A DNA stretch of 64,000 nucleotides from G965277745 sp965277745 (GTDB lineage Bacteria > Pseudomonadota > Gammaproteobacteria > Cardiobacteriales > Cardiobacteriaceae). Location of the stretch: positions 434,001 to 498,000 of the forward strand of contig OZ255837.1 in the NCBI GenBank assembly GCA_965277745.1, given 5' to 3'. Position numbers and translations under genes: made by a program. Each line of letters begins with the position of its first letter. Within the stretch, counting starts at the first letter, position 1. Below are positions 56,688-64,000 of the stretch, piece after piece. The notes below the pieces were generated by a model. It worked only from the letters and a program-made list of their open reading frames with translations, was not told the DNA's origin and ran no database searches.

Positions 56688-58876
56688 TGCGCCCCGGCAC
56701 AGCCGCCCCTCTCGTCACCTGGAAAGCCGCAATGCGAGACATCTTCACCCGGCGTGATCAGCGCATCATCCATTTCCATCCGGCCCTTGCCTGCCTGTTC
56801 AACCTCGTAGCGATCCTTGTGGCCGGCTTCCATATCGTAAACGCCCTGGCCCCGCTCGTCTCGGAAAGCGAGCGCAATATGATTCATTTTGCCGGTTTCG
56901 CCTTCCTCGCGTTTCTCTACTACCCACTTTTGCCGCGCAACAAAGCCCGCAGCCTGCCGCTCGATCTCGCATTCGCCCTTATTCTCCTCGCGACTGTCCT
57001 TTACTTTTATCTGGGCGAAGACGCCATCTACCGACGTCAAAGCGATGAACAACCACTGTTCACCCCAATCGGCTGGCTCGCTGGCGCCCTTTTGATCATC
57101 CTCGCCATCGAGGGGACGCGGCGCACGACCGGCCGCGTGATCCCGGTTTTGATCGTCATCGCGCTTTCTTACGTCAGTTGGCTTGGCCCGAGCCTGCCCG
57201 GCGTGTTCAGATTCGGCGGACTCTCCGGAGAAACCGTGTTGTTTCGCTCCATCTACGGCGATGACGCCCTGTTCGGCAAGATCGCTTCGATCTCGAGCAC
57301 CTACGTTTTCCTGTTCATTCTCTTCGGCGCCTTCTTGAAACGCGCCGGCGCCGGGACGTTCGTTATCGACCTCGCCCGCGGTGTCGCGCGCCGTTTTGTC
57401 GGTGGGCCGGGCTTCGTCGCGGTGATCGCCTCTGCGCTGACCGGCACGATTTCCGGTTCCGCCGTCGCCAACACCGCCTCCACCGGCGTGATCACCATCC
57501 CGCTGATGAAACGTACCGGTTTTCCCGCGATCTTCGCCGCCGCCGTCGAAACAGCCGCTTCCACCGGCGGACAAATCATGCCGCCGATCATGGGCGCCGG
57601 CGCCTTCGTCATGTCAAGCTACACCCTGATTCCTTATGAGCATATCGTCACCGTCGCTTTTCTTCCGGCAATCCTCTATTTTCTTTCCGTGGCGATGTTC
57701 GTGCGTATCGAAGCGAAAAAACAGGGCGCTTCTCGCAGCGACGACAAATCGCCGAAACCATTTCTCGTCTCGCTCAAAGAAGAAGGCGCGAGTTTCCTCA
57801 TTCCGATCACCGTAGTGATCACCCTTCTCGTCAAAGGCTATACACCGACCTACGCAGCTATGATCGGAATTGGCGCGATCATCGTGTCGAGTTGGCTGAC
57901 TAAACATAAAATGGGGCCGAAAACGATCATCCTGGCACTCATCGACGGGACAAAAAGCATGATCATGATCGCCGTGTTACTCTCGGCCATCGGGCTCTTG
58001 ATCAACGTGATTTCGACCACCGGCGCAGGCACCGCCTTTTCCCTGATGATCGACCACTGGGCCGGCGGCAACCTCCTTGCGGCGCTGTTTCTCGTCGCGC
58101 TCGCCTCGCTGATTCTCGGCATGGGACTACCGGTCACCGCCGCCTACATCGTGCTCGCGACCCTCTCTGCACCGGCGCTTACCGCGATGATGCTCGACGA
58201 GCAACTGATCCACCTGATCGCGAACCACCCCCTGCCGGAAAGCGTGAAGCCGCTCCTCGCCCTAGCAGACCCGGCGTTGCCTGCCAAGCTGCAAAACCCG
58301 CTCTCCGTCGCCCAAGCCCAAGCACTCCTCCAGCAACTACCGCAACAACTGCTCACCCTCCTGCGCGAGCAACTCATCGATCCGGCGATTACCGAGCGCG
58401 CCGTGCTTTCCGCGCATATGATCGTCTTTTATCTGGCACAAGTCTCCAACGTCACCCCGCCGGTTTGTCTGGCCGCCTTCACCGCCGCGACCATCGCGAA
58501 AACACCACCGATGGCCACCGGTTTTCAAAGCTGGAAATTGGCGAAAGGAATCTATATTGCACCGCTGCTATTCGCCTACACACCGTTTCTGTCCGGCAAT
58601 TTAGGAGAAGCGCTTGTTATCTTCTTCTTCGCCACCTTCGCCACCTACGCGCTGGCGGCCGCCTTCCAAGGCGCCATGGAAAGGCCGATCAAAGCTCGCT
58701 ATCGCCTGCTCATCGCCGCCACCGGCATCGCGCTTCTGTGGCCCCGCTTCGATGTCCGCGTCATCGCCCTCCTCGTCTTTATCGTGCTCTTCCTGCTACA
58801 ATACAAATACTTTCCGCCGCCATCGATAACTGCGGGGACACGGCACGACATCCCCTCGCCGCCCGGAAACGCTTAG
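56687..58876 (+). CDS. TRAP transporter fused permease (TAXI type)
   Basis: The 729-residue inner-membrane protein fuses the small (DctQ-like, about residues 20-190) and large (DctM-like) TRAP permeases. Landmarks are TISGSAVANTASTGVITIPL, the AAVETAASTGGQIMPPIMGA motif of the M subunit, LILGMGLPVTAAYIVLATLS and a final SNVTPPVCLAAFTAATIA. It carries a roughly 90-residue Leu/Gln/Ala-rich segment (residues about 505-570) between helices. ATG 56687 overlaps the previous stop. Energised by sodium or protons in related systems. Confidence 0.93.
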   Translation: MRPGTAAPLVTWKAAMRDIFTRRDQRIIHFHPALACLFNLVAILVAGFHIVNALAPLVSESERNMIHFAGFAFLAFLYYPLLPRNKARSLPLDLAFALILLATVLYFYLGEDAIYRRQSDEQPLFTPIGWLAGALLIILAIEGTRRTTGRVIPVLIVIALSYVSWLGPSLPGVFRFGGLSGETVLFRSIYGDDALFGKIASISSTYVFLFILFGAFLKRAGAGTFVIDLARGVARRFVGGPGFVAVIASALTGTISGSAVANTASTGVITIPLMKRTGFPAIFAAAVETAASTGGQIMPPIMGAGAFVMSSYTLIPYEHIVTVAFLPAILYFLSVAMFVRIEAKKQGASRSDDKSPKPFLVSLKEEGASFLIPITVVITLLVKGYTPTYAAMIGIGAIIVSSWLTKHKMGPKTIILALIDGTKSMIMIAVLLSAIGLLINVISTTGAGTAFSLMIDHWAGGNLLAALFLVALASLILGMGLPVTAAYIVLATLSAPALTAMMLDEQLIHLIANHPLPESVKPLLALADPALPAKLQNPLSVAQAQALLQQLPQQLLTLLREQLIDPAITERAVLSAHMIVFYLAQVSNVTPPVCLAAFTAATIAKTPPMATGFQSWKLAKGIYIAPLLFAYTPFLSGNLGEALVIFFFATFATYALAAAFQGAMERPIKARYRLLIAATGIALLWPRFDVRVIALLVFIVLFLLQYKYFPPPSITAGTRHDIPSPPGNA

Positions 58877-58877
58877 A

Positions 58878-59862
58878 TGTTAAGCCCCGGGAATTGATGA
58901 TTTGGATCGATAGTCAATCTTTCAGGTTCGTTTGTCCCTGTTTGCAGACGAATTCGTAAGCGGTCAGGCCTCGCAATGTCTTCAGTCTGCATGCGAAGTT
59001 GTAGGCGTTTATAAAATCATCGAGATGGGTGATGCGTTGTCGATGGTTATCATCATAATAGCGCTTGACGGTCGCCTCCTCGAAGGTCCTGTTCATCCTC
59101 TCCACCTGGCCGTTGGTCCATGGATGATTCACTTTGGTGAGGCGATGGTCGATACCATTGTCTTCGCAAATCCGATCGAAGATATCGGGGAAGGCATAGC
59201 GATCTGACTTGCGGTTAGTCAATTGGATGCCATTGTCGGTCAGCACCGTGTGGATTTTGTAGGGCAGCGCCTCGATCAGATCGCGAAGGAGCCGGGCGGC
59301 TTCCATCTTGCCTGCTTTCTCGCTCGATCTTACGAAGGCAAACTTGGACGTTCTGTCAATGGCCACAAACAGGCGCAGCTTTCCTTGTGTGCTGCTCGCC
59401 TCGGCAATGTCGAGGTGGAAATAGCCGATCGGGTAGGACTTGAAGATTTTCTTTGCCGGTTTGTCTCCATTCTGAATGCGGCAATCTTGAGATGGCGCGG
59501 CGCTGCAAACAGCGATGCAGCGAGGCGCGTGTCAGGAGAGGGCGGGTTGCTTGCAGCGCGTCAAGGCAATCATTCAATGGCAACAGCGTGTGCTTTCGAA
59601 AGGCGACTTCCTCGGAGAACGGAACCGTCGAATGCGGCTGCCTGGGGCCTGTTGGCAGATCGGCAACCGAGTTTCGCCTCTTCCGTTCGGCAACGATTTT
59701 GGGGTTGATTGCGTAACGCTTGGCAAGCACTCTCAGGCTCTCTTGACTCTATCGCTCAATGCACTGCCTCTGTCGTTTTGGCGCTGCCGTGTAAAATCTG
59801 TCCCATAATGCTTTCTTCCATTCAATCGAAAATATTGTGCCATTAAAATATGGGATCAAACA
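58878..59862 (-). mobile_element. Decayed IS481-family element
   Basis: The right end TGTTTGATCCCAT is like those at 25920 and 43137; the left end (TGTTAAGCCCC) is degenerate. The transposase begins at 59808 (MGQILHGSAKTTEAVH), meets a TGA at once, and continues in other frames: LAKRYAINPKIVAE, RKHTLLPLNDCLDAL, then from 59366 MAIDRTSKFAFVRSSEKAGK, VLTDNGIQLTNRKSDRY, HPWTNGQVERMNRTFEEATV. It has at least one stop and two frameshifts and is inactive. It retains the C-terminal part (RLKTLRGLTAYEFVCKQGQ) that is missing at 42284. Confidence 0.82.
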
Positions 59863-59966
59863 TCTCTAACATTTCACCGTTACAGTTGGTTGAATGAATG
59901 TCATCCGTTTCTTCCATTTTATTTGCCCTGTCAATCGAACGACGCTATGATAGATGCAAACTAAAG

Positions 59967-59982
59967 TTGTTTATATAAACAA
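59967..59982. promoter_or_regulatory. Perfect 16-bp palindrome upstream of psuK
   Basis: TTGTTTATATAAACAA is fully self-complementary and ends 21 bases before the psuK ATG, where it would overlap promoter elements. A repressor dimer site is likely. PsuK has its own N-terminal DNA-binding-type domain and is one candidate to bind here. Confidence 0.6.
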
Positions 59983-60003
59983 ATGTTTTAACAAGGCGCC
60001 TGG

Positions 60004-61092
60004 ATGACAAAACGCGAACTCGAAATACTGTCTCTCATTAAGGCCGACCCATTGATCGCTCAACAAAAGATTGCCGATAAACTGGGAATTAGCCGTTCCG
60101 CCGTTGCTGGTCATATCATGCATCTGACCCACAAAGGAGTTATCCGCGGCAAAGGCTATATTCTGGCGGGAAGCCCCTACGTTGTCGTGTTAGGCGGCGC
60201 CAACATGGATATTCTGGGTCGGCCGGCAGCGCATTTGCGGATCAGGGACTCCAACCCCGGCAGTGTCAGTTGTTCCCCTGGTGGTGTCGCTCGCAATATT
60301 GCCGAAAACCTGGCCCGTCTGGGCTCGAACACTCGCCTGGTGACCGCCGTCGGCAACGATGCCTACGGAGAGATGATCATTGCCCAGTGCCTTAAGGCCG
60401 GAGTAGATATGGACAACAGCCTTCAGGTTGACGACGCCATGACTTCCAACTATCTGTCCGTACTTGACGAGAAAGCGGATATGCATGTGGCCATCAACGA
60501 TATGGCTATTATGGATCGGCTGCGACCCGAGGTGCTCAAGAAACTCGAGGAAACGCTGCGTAGGGCCGAACTGATGGTACTGGACACCAATCTTTCCGAG
60601 TCTGCTCTGGCATTTTTGTTGCGCAACTTCTCCGAGCTACCCATCTTTGTCGATACTGTATCCTGCGCCAAGGCCATGAAGATCAAGCCTTATCTAAGTG
60701 CCATTCACACTATAAAACCCAATCTTCAGGAAGCACAGCAACTCTCAGGGATCGAAATACACTCTTTGCAGGAACTACCGGTAATCGCCGATTGGTTCCA
60801 TACAAAGGGAGTCAGGCGGATATTTCTCAGTTTAGGAGCCCAGGGAGTCTTTATCAGTGACGGCGAGATGCGGCGATTGCTGCCAATCAAACAGGTGACA
60901 ATAGCCAATGTCAACGGCGCCGGTGACGCCTTTCTGGCAGGTATTGTCCACGGCTGGCTCAAACAGTGGTCAACTAGGCACGCTACGGAATTCGCCATGG
61001 CGGCGGCGCGACTGACACTGTCCGATATCGCAACGATCAATCCCAATATGTCCGAACGCTCTGTCAACCGTATGATCAAGGAGTCTTTATAA
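60004..61092 (+). CDS. psuK: Pseudouridine kinase with N-terminal winged helix
   Basis: The 362-residue PfkB-family kinase phosphorylates pseudouridine at the 5' position. An N-terminal winged helix-turn-helix (residues about 1-55: LEILSLIKADPLIAQQKIAD, KLGISRSAVAGHI) precedes the kinase domain, as in E. coli YeiC-type PsuK homologues. Kinase landmarks are VVLGGANMDILGRP, SCSPGGVARNIAENLARLG and the signature NVNGAGDAFLAGIVHGWL with the catalytic Asp. It overlaps psuG by one base. The helix-turn-helix suggests the protein might also regulate the operon. Confidence 0.93.
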   Translation: MTKRELEILSLIKADPLIAQQKIADKLGISRSAVAGHIMHLTHKGVIRGKGYILAGSPYVVVLGGANMDILGRPAAHLRIRDSNPGSVSCSPGGVARNIAENLARLGSNTRLVTAVGNDAYGEMIIAQCLKAGVDMDNSLQVDDAMTSNYLSVLDEKADMHVAINDMAIMDRLRPEVLKKLEETLRRAELMVLDTNLSESALAFLLRNFSELPIFVDTVSCAKAMKIKPYLSAIHTIKPNLQEAQQLSGIEIHSLQELPVIADWFHTKGVRRIFLSLGAQGVFISDGEMRRLLPIKQVTIANVNGAGDAFLAGIVHGWLKQWSTRHATEFAMAAARLTLSDIATINPNMSERSVNRMIKESL

Positions 61093-62006
61093 TGAAGCAC
61101 TATCTGAATATTCATCCCGAAGTTCGAACAGCACTGGAGCAAGGCAAGCCTGTGATAGCGCTGGAATCGACCATAATTTCTCATGGTATGCCCTATCCAC
61201 AAAACGTCGAAACAGCGATCGAAGTGGAGCAGATTATCCGTGATAACAACGCCGTTCCTGCTACTATTGCCGTCCTCAATGGACGTCTGACAGTGGGCAT
61301 GAGCCATGAAGAAATCGATTATCTGGGCAAAGCTGGTCAGGCAGTGATCAAGACTAGCCGCCGTGACATCCCCTTTATCGTCTCCAAACAGGCCGATGGG
61401 GCCACTACGGTGGCTTCGACGATGATTATCGCAGCCATGGCCGGGATCAAAGTTTTTGCTACCGGTGGTATTGGTGGTGTCCACCGTGGTGCCACACAAA
61501 CCTTCGATATCTCTGCCGATCTGCAAGAACTGGCCAACACGAATGTGGCAGTGGTTTGTTCTGGTGCCAAATCGATTCTCGATCTAGGCCTGACTCTGGA
61601 ATATCTAGAGACCCGGGGCGTACCTGTAATAGGTTTTCGCACCGATAAGCTGCCCGCCTTTTACGCCAGTGAAAGCAGCTTCGGCGTAGATTATCGTTTG
61701 GAAAAAGCTGTAGAAGTGGCATATGCCATGAAAGTCAAGTGGGATATGGGACTCAAGGGCGGAATAGTTGTCGCCAACCCTATTCCGGCAGAGCACGCCC
61801 TGAAGAAATCTCTGATCGACAACGCTATAGCACGCGCCGTGGCTGAAATGGAAGAGAAGGGAATTGGAGGTAAGGCATCGACGCCTTTTTTGCTGGCCAA
61901 AGTGGCCGAAATCACTGAAGGCAAAAGCCTTGAGGCCAACATTGAATTGTTGTTCAGCAATGCAAAGCTTGCGGCGGAAATTGCCAAGGAATATGTCACT
62001 TTCTGA
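61092..62006 (+). CDS. psuG: Pseudouridine-5'-phosphate glycosidase
   Basis: The 304-residue enzyme splits pseudouridine-5'-phosphate into uracil and ribose-5-phosphate by breaking the C-C glycosidic bond. Landmarks are PVIALESTIISHGMPYPQN (active-site Glu), TSRRDIPF (a lysine-equivalent region follows), GGIGGVHRGA and VVCSGAKSILDLG. Length fits the family. Start overlaps the psuK stop (TAATG), so the pair is translationally coupled. A pseudouridine transporter gene is not seen next to it; an IS remnant follows instead. Confidence 0.96.
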   Translation: MKHYLNIHPEVRTALEQGKPVIALESTIISHGMPYPQNVETAIEVEQIIRDNNAVPATIAVLNGRLTVGMSHEEIDYLGKAGQAVIKTSRRDIPFIVSKQADGATTVASTMIIAAMAGIKVFATGGIGGVHRGATQTFDISADLQELANTNVAVVCSGAKSILDLGLTLEYLETRGVPVIGFRTDKLPAFYASESSFGVDYRLEKAVEVAYAMKVKWDMGLKGGIVVANPIPAEHALKKSLIDNAIARAVAEMEEKGIGGKASTPFLLAKVAEITEGKSLEANIELLFSNAKLAAEIAKEYVTF

Positions 62007-62275
62007 GCTACCGTTTGTTTAACGAAAGCGCCAATTGTCGCCTTTTCTTTGCCCGCTCCCTTTATAGCCCCATCGCGGTGTCTTCGACTGTGTCGTGCTT
62101 ACGCTACTTGGCAACCGTTTTGACGTTACTTTCAAGCCTCCGAATGGACGCTGCTAATCAAGTGTTTTACCGCCCAAGGGCCGCGGGTTATGTGCAGGTT
62201 CAGATAGCCGTGAAACTATTTTGAACTGAAAAATCGGCTAGCCTGGGATGACTTAAAAAACACAGGAGCTACCCG
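62007..62275. other. Gap after psuG
   Basis: About 270 bases without a recognisable gene, promoter or terminator. The right part is probably the left end of the IS remnant that follows. Confidence 0.4.
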
Positions 62276-63276
62276 ATGCAGATCAAAAGCCTGCGACTGA
62301 AATCATCCAACAGCTGGCCTCTTCCGATACCGCAAGCGAACAAGCCAGTGCCGCCTGAAAAAAATTGAACTGTTCGATCGACTGAAAGCACAGGGCTGCT
62401 CTGTCACCCTGTCCTTGCAAGCGATTGCCTGGTCGAAAGCCACCTACTATCGTTGGTTGAAACGGTATTGCCAACAAGGCGCGGCCTGGAAGCGCGCAGT
62501 TGTCGCCCGCAAAAGCTTCGTCAGCGGCGGTGGAGCAGGCAACAACGCCAAGCCGTCCTTCACCTACGCAAGCGCTATCCACTCTGGAGCAAACGCAAGA
62601 TATGGGAAGCGTTGTGTGACGACCATGATTTTGCCTAGAGCATCACGACGGTTGGTCGCATCCTCAAACACCTCGTCACCTCAGGTCGTGTGCCGCCGGT
62701 TGCCTTTTACTACGGCCGGGTCAAGCCCAAGCGTCGGCGCCAGTTCAAACACCATGCCAAGCGCTCTTGCTATGGCATGAAGACCCAAAAACTAGGCGAG
62801 TTGATCCAGATCGACCCTATGAGCGTCAACTTCAGTGAGGGCTTTAGCCTTAAAGAGTTCAAGGCAAGCTGCCCGGTCACCGGCACCACGATCATGCGCG
62901 CCTACCGTCGCGCGAGTAGGTGCAATGCACGGCACTTTCTTAAGCACCTGATCACAAGCTACCATACCAAGTGGGCTCGATTCAGGTCGATGGCGGCAGC
63001 GAGTTTAGAGACGAGTTTGAACAGATTGGTCAGGCGCTTGAAATTCCTCTTTTCGTGTTACCGCCGAAAAAACCTCAATATAACGGCTGCGTAGAGCGCG
63101 CTAATGGCACAACCCGTTACGAGTTCTACCCTTTCTACGAAGGGTCCTTAACCCTGTCGGCAATCAACCGGGAACTGGATCAATACCAGCACTACTATAA
63201 CCACTATCGCCCTCATGACGGGGTAGGACTCAAAACCCCAATGAGTTATTATCAGCAACTCGTTCAGGCTGCCTGA
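62276..63276 (+). pseudogene. Decayed integrase-core (DDE) transposase
   Basis: AGGAGCTACCCG precedes ATG 62276 (MQIKSLRLKSSNSWPL). The gene then needs several frame changes. The pieces in order are ATYYRWLKRY-like sequence, LRKRYPLWSKRKIWEALCDD, a TAG near 62637, VGRILKHLVTSGRVPPVAFY, LGELIQIDPMSVNFSEGFSL, SIQVDGGSEFRDEFEQIGQ (second Asp), KKPQYNGCVERANGTTRYEF (Glu) and HDGVGLKTPMSYYQQL. This is an rve-type transposase, in the IS3/IS481 superfamily, which I cannot place further. Inactive. Confidence 0.8.
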
Positions 63277-63359
63277 GTTTTCCCATATGTATTGAGTCAG
63301 CACAATCCCTCACAACAAGATATAATTTAGGGTATTAACCCGGCGGCAATTTATATGGG

Positions 63360-64000
63360 TTATGTAGCATAGGCGATTGACTCTGCATCAAAGTATTTTT
63401 TAACCCGTTCAGGACGACGCTGAAGCTTCAACATGCAGGATCATGTACGCTTCTTTAGGTCGCTAACCGAACGTGCCGCTGCGCCACTATGTACCATGCC
63501 TTTCAGGTCACAGTGTAGATATTCATCCGGATTTAACTCTGGGGAGTAAGCTGGCAGAAAGAAGACTTCCAGATATCGCTTAACAGTCTTTCGCTCCAAC
63601 CAGCGCTTAACGACCTTTGCGTGCTGTACTCGCAAGTGATCCAGAATCAGAAATACCTGACCAGGCGTTGATTCGATCAGCGCGCGTAAGAATTTCTTCA
63701 GAACCTTGGCTGTCATGGTCGATTCGTACAACATGAATCGCACAGTGCCCTGATTGGTGATTGCCGAAATCATGTTGAGTGATACTCGCTTCGCTGGCAA
63801 AGGCTGCACCGGTGTTTGCCCTTTTGGCGCGTAGCACCGACCCTGTTGGGTGTGATTCTTCATTCCCGTTTCGTCACCCCAGAAAATCTGGGCATTCTCT
63901 GCCTTTGCGCGAGCTTTGATCTGCGGATACTCCTCCTTCAGCCAAGCATCAACGCGAGATGGGTTTTGCTCCCAAGCTTTCTTCAAAGGCTTTTGAGGCG
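63360..64000 (-). pseudogene. IS630-family transposase, truncated by the window, with late stop
   Basis: The frame is open to the right edge (PQKPLKKAWEQNPSRVDAWL) and contains the DDE domain: AQIFWGDETGMKNHTQQGRC (Asp), VFLILDHLRVQHAK (Asp) and FFLPAYSPELNPDEYLHCDL (Glu). It meets TGA at 63441-63443 after DLKKRT. The same frame resumes as SCMLKLQRRPERVKKYFDAE and ends with TAA at 63360, so the TGA is a point nonsense change that removes about 27 residues. The N-terminal half lies beyond the window. It is a different subgroup from the remnant at 25921. Confidence 0.82.

Overview
The window looks like chromosomal DNA of a Gram-negative proteobacterium, most likely a gammaproteobacterium. The evidence is outer-membrane porins ending in Phe, an E. 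coli-type argG, grxB and mglBAC, a groESL operon with a sigma32-like promoter, and TRAP and TCT transporters. A Cardiobacteriaceae-like host is a guess I cannot test here. Coding DNA is fairly GC-rich, while promoters and some insertion sequences are AT-rich.

Left part (1-25.5 kb), metabolic core: inositol catabolism (iolC partial, iolD, and divergent iolB), an NCS2 purine-type permease, argG, grxB, two paralogous porins that share a promoter architecture, and the Leloir genes galT-galK-galM divergent from the galactose ABC transporter mglBAC. Then come mdh, a small secreted basic protein, proS, and a divergent hydroxyacyl-CoA dehydrogenase/crotonase fusion whose conserved motifs are altered.

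Middle part (25.6-36.1 kb), accessory sugar island: remnants of IS481 and IS630 elements precede a nine-kilobase catabolic cluster. It holds a ribose-type ABC permease, binding protein and ATPase, an SDR dehydrogenase, a split transketolase, an FGGY kinase and a SorC-type regulator. An IS1595-family element with a perfect 8-bp target duplication closes the island. The gene set suggests polyol or branched-sugar use by oxidation, phosphorylation and transketolase cleavage, resembling but not identical to the known apulose-4-phosphate route.

Right part (36.2-64 kb), rearranged zone: a giant Sel1-repeat gene built from nearly perfect DNA repeats and frameshifted at its 3' end; aroG in two copies (one complete, one truncated) that share a 991-bp identical block; several decayed IS481 elements; fumC; groES-groEL; a TctCBA operon split by an IS481 element; an intact IS1595 element with its target duplication; a frameshifted family 8 glycosyltransferase; a TAXI-type TRAP transporter; the pseudouridine operon psuK-psuG behind a perfect 16-bp palindrome; a decayed integrase-type IS; and an IS630 transposase running off the right edge.

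No rRNA, CRISPR array, phage genes or convincing tRNA was seen. Start sites were chosen by eye from Shine-Dalgarno spacing and family length.
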